This document shows positions 10,962 through 20,896 of a DNA stretch of 64,000 bases, piece after piece. Below the pieces are notes generated by a model. It had not been told where the DNA came from. It saw only the letters and a list, made by a program, of their open reading frames with translations, and searched no databases. Within the stretch, counting starts at the first letter, position 1. The number at the start of each line of letters is the position of its first letter. The stretch lies in NCBI GenBank assembly GCA_015680905.1, contig CM027378.1, forward strand, positions 84,287,501-84,351,500, written 5' to 3'. This DNA comes from Coptis chinensis. Its lineage: Eukaryota > Streptophyta > Magnoliopsida > Ranunculales > Ranunculaceae. A program made the translations under genes and the position numbers.

Positions 10962-11340
10962 TGTAATACCCAGTTGGGGTATACTGAAAAGGCGTGTATC
11001 TCGTGGGAAGAGGTTGCGTCAAGTATTTGGAAAGGCGCCTAGCCCTTGGGGTGATGGTTGCGCCAGATATGCATTCTACCACTTGGGAAGGTGTTCGAGA
11101 TCTGGGGGCTTAAGTAATCGATCTACCAAATCCTAACGTTGATGCCTTTTCTGGATCATTTGGCTGTGGGGTTGGTGAGAACTCCACAGTTAAGCGTGCT
11201 CAGACAGGAGTAGTTTTCAAGATGGGTGACCTCCTCCTGGGAAGCTGCTGCACAGAGTCTGAAAACCCCACACTGACGGAGGTCTAACAGTGGCTAAGTG
11301 GGGACAGTATCGACGTGATAGATTGGGGCGGGCCATTACA
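10962..11340 (+). mobile_element. Cassandra (TRIM) solo LTR
   Basis: The 379-bp block begins TGTAATACCC and ends GGCCATTACA, is flanked by the perfect 5-bp target duplication TGCAG (10957-10961 and 11341-11345), and contains a 5S rRNA-like segment. This combination defines Cassandra, a non-coding terminal-repeat retrotransposon in miniature found across vascular plants. Only one LTR and no internal region is present, so it arose by recombination between LTRs. It is also markedly more GC-rich than its surroundings. Confidence 0.9.
11178..11256 (+). promoter_or_regulatory. 5S rRNA-derived pol III promoter within Cassandra LTR
   Basis: AGTTAAGCGTGCT (box A of plant 5S genes) at about 11188-11200 is followed by GATGGGTGACCTCCTCCTGG (intermediate element plus box C) from 11221. 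Compared with the plant 5S box C, CTC appears duplicated (CCTCCTCCTGGG rather than CCTCCTGGG). The 5' part of a true 5S gene is diverged, so this is the element's internal promoter rather than a 5S gene. Confidence 0.75.
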
Positions 11341-11345
11341 TGCAG

Positions 11346-11500
11346 CCATTTGATAATCGTAAAAAATAGTAGATTTCTCTAACTTATTCTTATGCTATCA
11401 GTGATTATTTCCTACTCTTAACATATATATTTATGCAACATATAGAGTACGGGATCGTTCCACTCTTAATTCTCTAGACCTAAACGAATTCAACTAATGG
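11346..11500. repeat. direct repeat, right copy, next to Cassandra LTR
   Basis: Second copy of the 10812-10956 segment. One explanation is a tandem duplication within the gypsy-type LTR, with Cassandra inserted near the junction. Confidence 0.8.
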
Positions 11501-12660
11501 CAAACAAGTAAACAGTGGTGAGAGTAATATTTCTAAATAGAACTAGTATGGTGCAAGTTGATTTAAATCTATACTAAATTAACTAAAGCAATAAAATATA
11601 AACTATGAATATGAATATGAAGGAGAAATTAGAGAGAATTTTAATCCACCTTAATGAATTCCTAATATGCTAGCATAGAGTTGTTGCAACCCTACTCTAT
11701 GTTTGATACTCTTGATGTTTTCACACAAGGTTCAAACATAAAGGTTAGGCTTTTATTGATCCCTACTTATGGTATCTCTAGTCATATAATAATTAGCATG
11801 AGAGAAAGTTTAAATCCATTCTCATGGTGGATTAACTATCATCTAGCCTAGGTTAATTCAACTTATGTCTAAGTAGAGAAACCTAAGTTTGAAGCTCTTT
11901 TAACAACTACTCTACACTAATATATCAAGTCCCATCAAAGCTTTAATAAAAAACCCCTTTAATGGAGGTTTAGTTATGATTCATTAGACTATCATGTAAA
12001 TAAGAATGAAGATAAGACATAGTAATAAAAATATTTTGTATTAAACTAAGAACTTGAAGTGTTTTAATGGAGTTTAAGGCTAGAATAAGAACCCTAAATT
12101 ATTCTAAACTAATGGGAGAGGAAAGCCAAAAGAGATAATGCTTTGCCCTAAACCTATTTATAAAGCGAAGGTTTAGGTTACAATTTCGTGCATGAGCTTT
12201 GGAGATGTGTTTTGGGCCATCAAGCCCAAAACATAATTACTTAAGTCCAAAAGGATTCTCTCTGTTGGAAGTTACTGAAGTACTCTTTTCGTCTACTTTA
12301 CTACTCTGATTGGGTCGAAACCTATAGCATTATAAATCTCTTTTTGAGCCGGTCATTTTGATATAAAATAGGTCTAATTCCGAAGTATGAGTCCAAAAAT
12401 ACACCCTTTAAAAATTCTGATGACTTTTTGTTATTTTTCTATCCAAATTGACTTTGACTTTCCAGCTTTGACTGGGCTTGAAAATGTTTTTTCTTTTTGA
12501 TTCTTGGGCTTTAAACATAGAACTCTTCTAACAATCATTTTGACTCGTTTTCCATACAAAATGACGTCTTTTAACACATAAACAGCTTCAAGACCTAAAA
12601 TACACAAAATCACGTAAATAGTACCAACTCTTATTTATTATAAACATAATTGGCCTAAAT
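11501..12660. other. gypsy-type LTR body, no gene
   Basis: AT-rich sequence with no supported coding frame. The minus-strand frame at 12613-12431 has no recognisable motif and lies inside the LTR. Confidence 0.5.
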
Positions 12661-12711
12661 GTAATACTATTAAGGGATTAATATAAAACTACAGTTTTGG
12701 GCACTTATTAG

Positions 12712-12867
12712 ATTATAAACAACATCAGGTAGATTTGTTGGTAGATTAGATGGAATTTGATCGTCAGCTGTTGATTTGATTTGATATACTGGAATTTGAG
12801 CATCGATAACTATGTTTAGATTTTGATTGTTTGTAGATGGTTGAGTGTTTTGGGTTGTTCTTGCCAT
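12712..12867 (-). pseudogene. copia gag N-terminus
   Basis: Begins with ATG at 12867 on the minus strand (MARTTQNTQPSTNNQNLN...), 110 bases downstream of the primer-binding site, as expected for a copia gag start. Frame is open to the junction with the gypsy-type LTR at 12710; the remaining gag lies beyond that insert. No domain is present in this hydrophilic leader; the assignment rests on position. Confidence 0.55.
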
Positions 12868-12977
12868 TGAGAAAGATTGAAATTTTGTTTCTTGGATTTT
12901 AAGAAAATAGACAATAGCTGAATTGAAGTTTTAATGGAGTTTTAATGGCAAATCAAAATTTTACTTTTCGGTGTTAC

Positions 12978-12989
12978 GCTCTGATACCA
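12978..12989 (-). promoter_or_regulatory. copia primer-binding site (tRNA-iMet type)
   Basis: The minus strand reads TGGTATCAGAGC, the common plant copia primer-binding site complementary to the 3' end of initiator methionine tRNA, where reverse transcription starts. Confidence 0.85.
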
Positions 12990-13230
12990 TAATAAAATGA
13001 AACCCTAGATATTTGTGAGAATGAAACAAATGATTTCATTTATATGTTTTTCAGTTTCAGTATTGCTTTATATACTCTGATTACAAGGTAGTTATGCACT
13101 CACTAATCAATCATTAACTAATAACTAATTTTGTTGTATACAACTGTCAGTTTGTTATTGAGGAATCTTCTTTTGGCGTAGCATATTCTGTTGATCTTGA
13201 GTTTTGACTTCTGATGTATCACTAATACAT
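12990..13230 (-). repeat. probable 5' LTR of the minus-strand copia
   Basis: Sequence directly upstream of the primer-binding site on the minus strand, with a TATA-like GTATATAAAG at about 13065-13080. The LTR termini are not clear (ends TTATTA rather than CA), so the right boundary is approximate. Confidence 0.45.
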
Positions 13231-13542
13231 CTTTCATGGGTGCAGCAAAATATTTGGTTTACGCTAACAATTATCTGATATAGGAATTGGAGCATATAGG
13301 GTTAGTGGACATTGTCACAGAAATACAGAATGGTACCTGATGTTGATGTGAAGATAGATGTTTGGACATGGTAGATAATGTTGACTCAAAATTATAGTTT
13401 CCAGATTGATTTATGGACCTTACTATTTGTTATCATATACCATAGGTATGCATTGAGCTGGTTCCACCAAGTACACTAAGTTCAATCTATTGATACAATG
13501 TTTCAAATTCCTGATAGAAGTGACAATCTGTACAAATCCTAC

Positions 13543-13825
13543 CTACATTAATATCGATTCTTCCAGGATGTTCATAGTGAGCCACGTCAGCAAATTTTTT
13601 AAAATAGTCCCTACTTGAAAAATAATTACTTACATTCTTACTAAAATAACCCTGAATTCTGTGTCCTTTCTAATTTAATATAAATCAAAATTTTATTTTG
13701 ATGTGTTGAAAAAAAATAAAATAAAACTACGTCCGTTATTTCAATTCTCTGCATGGCTATTTTAGTAATTATAATATAAAAAAAAAAAAGAACCCAACCC
13801 TTCGTTAAGCTTAACCTAACCGCAT
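13543..13825 (+). repeat. dispersed direct repeat, copy 1
   Basis: About 283 bp starting ACCTACATTAATATCG and including CATAGTGAGCCACGTCAGCA and a run near CCCAACCCTTCGTTAA. It matches 17607-17890 with many differences and small indels. No TG...CA ends, so it is not an LTR pair of ordinary type. It could be a duplicated promoter-proximal segment or a MITE-like dispersed repeat. Confidence 0.65.
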
Positions 13826-14438
13826 TCTTCTTCTTCTTATATATATTGTATTTTTTCAATTTTGTCAAAAACCGACCTATCCGACAAAATTCCGAGATTC
13901 GGTTTGAATTCGAAATCACGCACTTATGAGTGTAAGTGTGTGACTGCTGTAACACATTTGAAGAATTTCACAATTTATATATTTAATTTGCTTGATCCAG
14001 CATAGTACGTCTTAAAACAAAGTTAACCTCTGACAATAACCATTGCACACCTAATCTTGAAGAAAAGCAAGGATGGCGTGTTATTTAGATGTCAACGAAG
14101 CGTAATGCAAGTAATGAATCTGTAAGAGAGGAGACACGGTCGCTGATGTAGCAACATGGCATGTTCTTTGGAAGCAGTAGCGGATCAGCAAAATAATATA
14201 TGGAGTGTGGAAAGTCTTGGGCGTGTTTTACACTAAAAGGTTCATCTGTGCCTGTTTAACTATAATACCTCATTTATAATACACTCTTCTAAATAAGAAG
14301 GGTTTCTCTGTTTTTCAAGTTTGATTATAACAATAATAATATAAAAAAAATGGAATTATCGATTGACTATCGTGAACTAGCTACATCTTATTATATTTAG
14401 TAGAGAGAGAATGCAAAGGTGAGCTAATACTTACTGGA
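13826..14438. other. no gene recognised
   Basis: AT-rich, with TTCTTC repeats near 13823-13840 and a T-rich stretch. No coding motif seen. Confidence 0.45.
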
Positions 14439-14581
14439 ATGGCTCCGGTACACGGGCATTCTTCAGAAACAAAAAAATTTAGTGCAGCAACCAGAATAAC
14501 AATGAATAAGATTGCTCTGTTTCTCTTCATTTGTTCACTCTTTGCTTTTTTCTTGGTTTATTCCGACCACATCAACTTTGT
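14439..14581 (+). pseudogene. first-exon fragment with a membrane anchor
   Basis: ATG at 14439 opens a 47-codon segment: a 26-residue basic N-terminus, then the hydrophobic stretch IALFLFICSLFAFFLVYS, then DHINF, followed directly by GTAAGTC, a good splice donor. This is the layout of a type II signal anchor, as in plant Golgi glycosyltransferases, but no catalytic part follows; the next coding sequence is from an unrelated gene (OLA1). I do not recognise the gene. It reads in the same direction as the next fragments and the Helitron-like end at 17.5 kb. Confidence 0.4.
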
Positions 14582-14820
14582 AAGTCTTCTTTCTTTGAAT
14601 TCTTTCACTACTTTATTTTAAACATAATCTTAGTGCAACTTTTTGTAGTTCACTCATGGTTTATTGCCTGATTGGTTGTCACATTTCCTTAGACAACGAT
14701 GATTTGTTATGATTTATATGTGGCATTGTGGCAAAATCTTCCCTAATAGAAACAAGTGCGAATATACTGACATGTTTAGCAACGAAACAAAGATGACATA
14801 GGCCAGTACTAGCTAGGTAT

Positions 14821-15319
14821 TGTTTGGTGCTCATGAAGAGCAGGGGATTCATATTTGTGCGGTGGATGGAATCTTCCATGTCCTGCGTAATCTTCTTTTC
14901 ATTCAATTCTTTCTCTCAAGCCTTCCTTATCCTTATGTTAGTCTCTATTGCAAACAAGAAACTTATGTTTTATTTCGTTCTTTAGGTGCATTTGAAGATC
15001 CAGATATCATTCGTGTTGATGATTCTGTGGATCCCGTGAGGGATTTAGAGGTTATTACTGAAGAGCTGTGGCTGAAGGTATTTGGGACGCTCTTTTAGTT
15101 TAACTCGATTTATTGCGTTGTGAAACATGCTTCAAATTACTTGGTGATCAGAAATTGCTCATTGCATACAGCAAATGTAACTAGCAAATGATAACTGGCA
15201 GTCTTCTTTCTATGTTGTAGGATATTGAATTTATGGAGAGGAAGGTGGAGGATCTCGAAAAGAGCATGAAAAGGAGCATGACAAGCAATTGAAGTTAGAG
15301 CATGATTGTTGCGAGAAGG
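14821..15319 (+). pseudogene. OLA1: Obg-like ATPase 1 / YchF exon fragments
   Basis: Three exon pieces in order with splice signals. First (14821-14888): GAHEEQGIHICAVDGIFHVL, matching the YchF segment around HIRAVDGIFHVLR but lacking several residues normally found between GxG and HIRAVD. Second (about 14987-15076): AFEDPDIIRVDDSVDPVRDL then EVITEELWLK, ending at GTATTT. Third (about 15222-15318): DIEFMERKVEDLEKSMKRS, then a one-base deletion relative to the family breaks the frame before DKQLKLEHDCCEK. YchF/OLA1 is a conserved ribosome-associated P-loop ATPase/GTPase. The P-loop exons upstream and the TGS domain downstream are absent, so this is a captured or duplicated fragment and not a working gene. 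Confidence 0.8.
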
Positions 15320-15992
15320 TTCTGAGTCTCACTCTCTGGATATTTTTGCATTTTTATTTGCATGTGATATTCTGTTGAATGTGTTATATCCCTTATGCTC
15401 AGTTTTCCACTCATTTGAACTTCTGCTTAGTGTTTTGAATTTCTTATATCGGTTTGTTCTACTCCTGCTGATGGAAACACGTTGTGTTTTACTTTGAAGG
15501 GAGCAACTCTCTCAGTTGTTCCGAATTTGGATGGGAAACCAAGAATTACGATTCTATATCAAACGAGCCAAATTTTCCGATGTGTTAAGACTTTGTGGCA
15601 GTGTAGACCTTAACCTTTTTTTTTTTCCTGTTAGAACATTTTTCACTTATAAAAAAAAAACATTTTTCACTTGAGCATGGGGTTGGAAGTTGGAAGGGTT
15701 AACGGTAGAAATAAGAAATAAGTAATTTAGCGCTACTGGAACGCTTTTTAGGAGTCAAACTCCTATCCCAATTTTGTAGTGTTTCATGTCTGTATGGTAT
15801 GTTGGTCAAATATACATTAAAGAATGTATCTCTTTAAGCACCATTAGAAGCATTTTGTATACAATCATACATCATAGAGCCGGGTCTGCAGGTTGTAGTG
15901 CCTGCTATTTCCTTTCCTGTTTTTTGAATATAATATCCACTTGAAGTAATGGATAAGATACATTGATCCTAGACTTGGATCTTTTTAACAGG
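15320..15992. other. no gene recognised between pseudogene fragments
   Basis: A short coding-like stretch at about 15500-15600 was inspected but no family could be assigned. The rest is AT-rich with T and A runs near 15619-15665. Confidence 0.4.
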
Positions 15993-16731
15993 ATATGCAC
16001 AATGAAAATCTGGAGGAAATGATCCCATCTCCTTGCAAAGTTTCTGAATCAATTTATTCAGTCCAACAAATAGCTAATGAGTACAATATGGAGCAAACCA
16101 ATGCATATTCTGTTGAAGATGATAGTTCTGTTCAGGAAAGAAATTGTCTTTCTCCTGTTAGATATCCACTTCTGGAAGTGAATGAGACTGGTTTGGAATG
16201 CTTCAAAGGTCTATCCACAGTAGAAAAGTTTAATCTACTTATAGAAAAGATCGAGGGTCAACACTGGACCCAAAATAATAACCTAACTGGCGGTGGCAAA
16301 GGACGACTACTGACATTGACATCTTAGAATGTTTATCAGAAAATTCTCCAATAAAGCATCTTGATCCTGAACCAGCATGCATTAACTTGATGCTAGAAGT
16401 GGACTTTGTATGCCTAAACGAGACTACATATCTTGAGGGGGGGGGGGGGGTCAGCTAATCATCCCATTAGATTTGACTTTTACAGTGACAAGCCTGATTC
16501 ATGTTGAGGAGCTCCAGATTCTTGATGTGGATTCCTGTCTATCCTTTGAAGAATTTGTTGGCTCACACGCAACAAAAGAACCCGAAACCTGTAGCAGAAT
16601 GTCTTGCTAAGGGGACGACACGTTCAGTTCATTGCCTATACCTGTTCTCTCTAATGACACAGAGATATGGTCTGTCTCTGTTGTTCTTGATGGAATACTA
16701 TACATATACTACTATTGAAGTAAATATTTAA
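15993..16731 (+). pseudogene. unassigned host-gene fragment, possibly SHOC1/ZIP2-like
   Basis: After a pyrimidine tract and acceptor AACAG, an open stretch of 110 codons (15995-16327) reads NLEEMIPSPCKVSESIYSVQ and later YPLLEVNETGLECFKGLSTV. It is hydrophilic and acidic. Beyond the stop, coding-like sequence resumes in other frames: HLDPEPACINLMLEVDFVCL (around 16360), then, after a 16-base G run, VEELQILDVDSCLSFEEFVG (around 16503) and DDTFSSLPIPVLSNDTEIWS (around 16612). Several frame changes and stops show decay. The pattern reminds me of the N-terminal half of plant SHOC1, a meiotic crossover protein, but this is recollection and not a comparison. It follows the OLA1 fragment in the same orientation. 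Confidence 0.4.
16436..16451. repeat. poly-G homopolymer
   Basis: About 16 consecutive G on the plus strand interrupt the coding-like sequence of the pseudogene. Long G runs are uncommon in AT-rich plant DNA and can form G-quadruplexes or be assembly artefacts. Confidence 0.8.
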
Positions 16732-16995
16732 TTTAATTGTATTTCCTATTATCTGGATCCGTTTGTTAGATTATCTAGCAGCATAAGGCTATTGGTGAGG
16801 GTAGTATGTACATTTTCTGATATGTTTTTCATATCAATAGTTGGCAAAGAGATTATCAAATAACCATCATCAAAAAGTTAATCTGTTACACTCAGTGATA
16901 TATCCACTAATCCATGTGTTCTGAACAAGTAAAATTGACCCTGATTTGGGTATAAAATCTCATTGGTGTCGTATGTAAATCATTTTTTTGTGGTA

Positions 16996-17160
16996 GGTGA
17001 ATACACTGAATACACTGAATACACTGAATACTGATTTAGTAAGTCAGTAGTGATTTAAATACCCTGATTTACAATACCCTGATTTAAATCAGTGTAATCA
17101 GTGTAAAATACCCTGAATACACTGAATACTATGTAAAATACACTCATGTAAATCAGTAGT
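16996..17160. repeat. short tandem and dispersed repeats (GAATACACT units)
   Basis: GAATACACT is repeated about four times in tandem from 16999, followed by recurring ATACCCTGATTTA and AATCAGTGTAA units up to 17160. Confidence 0.75.
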
Positions 17161-17479
17161 GACTTTCTTATTTTAACTATTTTTTGTTCTAATTTAGCAA
17201 CAGTTGCATAAAATAGGGGCATTAATGTCCAAAATGAAAGTGCTATTCAGTTTTGGTTTTGGTGTGGTATTATGTGTTTGTCTAAGCTGAAAACTTTCAG
17301 TTTATTTGTCTATGTATCACATTATTTTACAATCTTCATTGATAATGACTTCACTCGAAAAGCCCGAGAGTTGGAGAGAGGCCCCACAGTGTACCACTAG
17401 GGAACATAATACTTGGGTAAAATCTTACAAATGGGCTTATGCAATTAAACACATCAACCAAAATTAAAATTAACATGCC

Positions 17480-17540
17480 AGACATAATAGGTTTTGAAAT
17501 AGCAGGCCCGACCACAGGTCGACAAGTGTAGCACATGATT
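17480..17540 (+). mobile_element. Helitron-like 3' end, copy A (decayed)
   Basis: TAGCAGGCCCGACCACAGGT is nearly identical to the hairpin region of the clear Helitron end on the minus strand at 58.68 kb. The GACC/GGTC hairpin is kept but the terminal CTAGT has decayed to GTAGC. If this is the 3' end of a Helitron, its body lies upstream and would hold the three host-gene fragments at 14.4-16.7 kb, all in the orientation Helitrons usually carry genes. The 5' end was not found. Confidence 0.55.
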
Positions 17541-17606
17541 TGGTAGTGACGCATGGTGCCATGACGCAATTATGTTACAAAAAGACACTTCTAACACACA
17601 TTCTAC

Positions 17607-17890
17607 CTACATTAATATCGGTTCTCCCAGGATACTCATAGTGAGCCACGTCAGCAAAGTTTTTAAAATAATTCCTACTTGAAAAATAATTACTCACCTT
17701 CTTACCAAAATAACCTTAAATTTGACCTGCTATCTAATTTAATATAAGTCAAATTTGTCTTTTTATATGTGTTTTGGAAAAAAAAAACAAATCTACGCCA
17801 TTATTTGACCTTGACCTGTACGCCCAGGGTAATTTAGTAATTAAGAACCCAAAAAAGAGAAATAAAACTCAACCTTTCGTCAAACCCAAA
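17607..17890 (+). repeat. dispersed direct repeat, copy 2
   Basis: Second copy of 13543-13825, sharing ACCTACATTAATATCG, CATAGTGAGCCACGTCAGCA and the CAACC-TTCGT end. It starts only about 70 bp downstream of the Helitron-like end. Confidence 0.65.
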
Positions 17891-18154
17891 ACTCAATTAC
17901 TAAAACTCTTCCTCCCAAACCACTAGCCACCACCACTGTTAGTTGGAAAAACGATTTGAAAGTAGTAAATATAGCAAAGCAGAAGTTTACAGGCATTAAC
18001 CATCAATTTAGCTTTAACGAAAGGGAGAGCTCATTCATTATGCATCGGGCAACTCAAATTCCCCATATTTAATATATCAATAGCTGTTGGTTGGGGTCCA
18101 TGGCAGGACGAGCCATTGTTTCATTTGTTTGTTGAGATTTGAGAAGCAGCAGAG

Positions 18155-18457
18155 ATGTTGTCTAATTTCGATCGAAGAGTCCGCCTGGTCCAACAGCGGC
18201 AATTGGTAATTGACTCGAAATATCGCTTTCCCCTTCCACACCTACTGTGCGGCCAGTGCTTCCTCCTCATCTTTAACGAAAATTTTCTTCCAACCACAAG
18301 AGGCGAGGAACAATATATCGGGATGTATTTATTGGTCTGCTAATAAGATTAAATCTATCTTCTTATTAAAACTTCAAATTCAATCTCATTCAACTTCGGC
18401 ATGGAGTTTTCATAGCCATAATAAAAACGAGTTACTTTTCGGAAGAAGAAGAAAGGT
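18155..18457 (+). pseudogene. possible first exon with plastid-targeting-like N-terminus
   Basis: An ATG at 18155 begins LSNFDRRVRLVQQRQLVIDS and runs 62 codons; a second frame (18210-18457) continues as CAASASSSSLTKIFFQPQEA and HSTSAWSFHSHNKNELLFGR before a donor-like AAAG|GTATGA. Composition (Ser, basic, few acidic) suits a transit peptide, and the natural reading would need one frame shift between the two frames. No following exon was recognised. Treat as a weak, probably broken gene start. Confidence 0.3.
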
Positions 18458-20790
18458 ATGATTTTATATCTCTGAGTTGTTTATCGTTTATGACTTAGTT
18501 GTATTCGGCATTTATTTGTAATCACATTAATTTTTATTAGTGTTTTCTAATGGTTTCGATTGGATGTTCAATTTACATCTCGAGTTGCTTAATGAATTCC
18601 TCTAACTAGAAAAAAATAAAAAATAAAAAATAAAAAAAATCAGCAAATATATCTTGCTAATTAGCGCTCTGTCTCATAATATACTACTTTGATCAAAGTC
18701 TTGCTACCGACAATGGCACTAAAAGGTGTGTTCTTTACTCCCCAATTTCATTCGAGTCAAATGATTTACGTCATGTTATTTTAATCTATCAATTAAGTAT
18801 AGTCATCTATTTGTAATCAAAGCATCTAGGCATTTTACTTTGCAAGTTATATTGTAAATGTTTGCATTTCGATGGGATGTTGGACACAATGCTCTGAAAA
18901 CAGTTGTGGTGTCCGTTATAATACAACGAAGAAAAAGGCGCCAATGTCCTTCTAGGCAGTTCAAACAATTAACAATTTTTATTTTTATTTTTTAATTTTT
19001 TTTCACAGTCTTTAATTTCAGTTTTAATTTGCATGTGGTTGTATTACATGAACTGGTCTGTGCTTGGAATCAACAATGGCATAAAGAGATTGAGTTCTTT
19101 TGTTGGAATTCTAGAGAAGCTTTAATTTTGTTTGAATATTGGATTTAAGACAAAATTATATTGATCATTATTACTTAATTTGTTGTAATGTAGGTGTTTG
19201 TTTTGATATTTTTGAAAAAATTTAGTCATGTTACAATATGTACTATTCAGTATGAGTCAGAGTTTAATCATATACAGGTTTAGAAAAGTGACATACCAAA
19301 GCATCGAAATCGTTTAAGGATTAGTGTCTTAGTGGTCAATGATAATCTGGATAGAGTATCATACATGAAGGTAAAACGTCACTTTGAAGTTATAAAACAA
19401 TGTGACATTGCAGCAGGGGAAAAAGAAGCACTATAACATTAAAGTTGTTGTCTATAGCTCCGGGATCGTTCTATGACCATGTTGTATATGTTGCTGCCTT
19501 CAAGGTGTTGTATACAACCACTATCATGTTATCTTTCCTTTATTACATTTTCACTCTATTTCATTTATATGATCCTTTTATTTGACTTTTGATTCGATGA
19601 TGTAGTAGTGTGATAAGATTTTCTCTTATGTATGCTCGATGTTGCTACATGCGTTATACTTACTTGGCAAGTCCTAATTCTTTAAGGCGGTATCTATTTC
19701 TCGATTTCCTTTCTTTGTACCGATGATCTATATGGTGGACTGATCATTAGCTCTAGAAATGAGTGTGTTATTTGAAGTTTTGTGTAAAGAGAGTATGTAT
19801 AATTAGGTAGGTGTGTATAATTTGTTGTTGGGGGTGTGTATAATTAGGTGGTATAATTAGGTCTCTACGACCTAATGGGCCCAATAAGCTTCATTATCAC
19901 CATAATGTGCTTGCACAGTATTAAGAAACTTGATTTCCGACTCAGAACATGTTGGTTTGTTAGAAATCCTAAGTCAATTTAAGAAAATATTTTGGAATAG
20001 AGAAGGTGAAAAACTAAATGTATCAGTAGTAAGTGGCCAAGTGAAATCAAGGGTCAGGTTTAGAAAGTGGCATTACCGTTATGCAATATCCATATATAGC
20101 CAACACCATCACAATTCTTAGTTACAGGGAGTTCTAACTTTTAACTAATAAAAGGCACAACATTCAACTGCCATCAAATAGATTATGCCTACTTCTCAAA
20201 TTGTGAAAATTTTACTTAATAGTTGGAACTAGCCATCTTTCTTTTTCTAAGTTTGCAATTCAACTGTTTGGTTCAAATGTTACAAACATCTTTTTATGAA
20301 ACTTATATTTTGTTAGTCATTTAATCACTTAATTTTCTTTTATTAGAATTTGAAGGAACTATAGTGGAACAAGCTAGAAAAGTGATTGTCAAGCACAAGA
20401 TGAAATCAATTATGCTGAAGACTTTCTGAGGAGCTCAATGTTTGTACACTAGGCTTGCTATAGAAGAGGCAAAACGTGAGGACAAACTCTAGCTAGACCA
20501 GGTACATTTTTTTATTTATTTTTTTCATTTTTTCAAAAATTCATGTGATTTGGTGTTAGGCTACTCTAATTTTCATGTGTCTAAAAAGGTGTATTTTAAA
20601 TGTTGATTCTTGATTATCATCCCAAGCTGCTTCATACAAGCATTTCTACTTGACTTGGTTGTATATGCTTTCAGCAAAGCATATCATTGATTAATACCCA
20701 AATTGAAAAGTATGCACAATCTTATATATTCAGGTATTCATGGATATATAGACAAGCCTGAAAAAACAGCCTTCTTCTACTTTTCATATA
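18458..20790. other. no gene recognised
   Basis: AT-rich; short A-rich runs near 18608-18640. Small coding-like pieces around 19281-19375 and 20345-20430 were inspected but have stops and no known motif. Confidence 0.45.
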
Positions 20791-20791
20791 T

Positions 20792-20825
20792 ATAAAACTC
20801 AACCCAAATCAATTCAACATTTAGA

Positions 20826-20896
<71 letters not shown>

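Larger units (their letters stand above)
10725..12710 (-). mobile_element. gypsy-type LTR inserted in the copia gag (minus strand)
   Basis: On the minus strand the insert starts at 12710 with TAATAAGTGCCCAAAACTG, one change from the TGATAAGTGC start of many Ty3/gypsy LTRs. Near its other end it has AGAGTGGAACGATCCCGTAC (complement of about 11445-11465), a sequence style typical of the 3' part of such LTRs. It separates two parts of one gag gene, which sets its age as younger than the copia element. The left boundary is only approximate and no clean target duplication was found. Confidence 0.5.
9980..13230 (-). mobile_element. decayed Ty1/copia element, 5' part only (minus strand)
   Basis: Reading leftwards on the minus strand: LTR-like sequence with a TATA box, a primer-binding site at 12978-12989, a gag N-terminus (12867 to ~12712), an interruption by a gypsy-type LTR (about 10725-12710), and the rest of gag (about 10740-9980). 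No protease, integrase or reverse transcriptase follows, so the element is truncated at its 3' side. Confidence 0.65.

Noticed and set aside
11178..11256. A 5S rRNA gene
   Set aside because: Only the promoter-containing 3' part resembles 5S; the block lies inside a TG...CA unit with a 5-bp target duplication, so it is a Cassandra LTR.
13641..13955. 104-codon minus-strand frame
   Set aside because: Lies across the dispersed repeat and A/T runs, Lys- and Tyr-rich with no motif.
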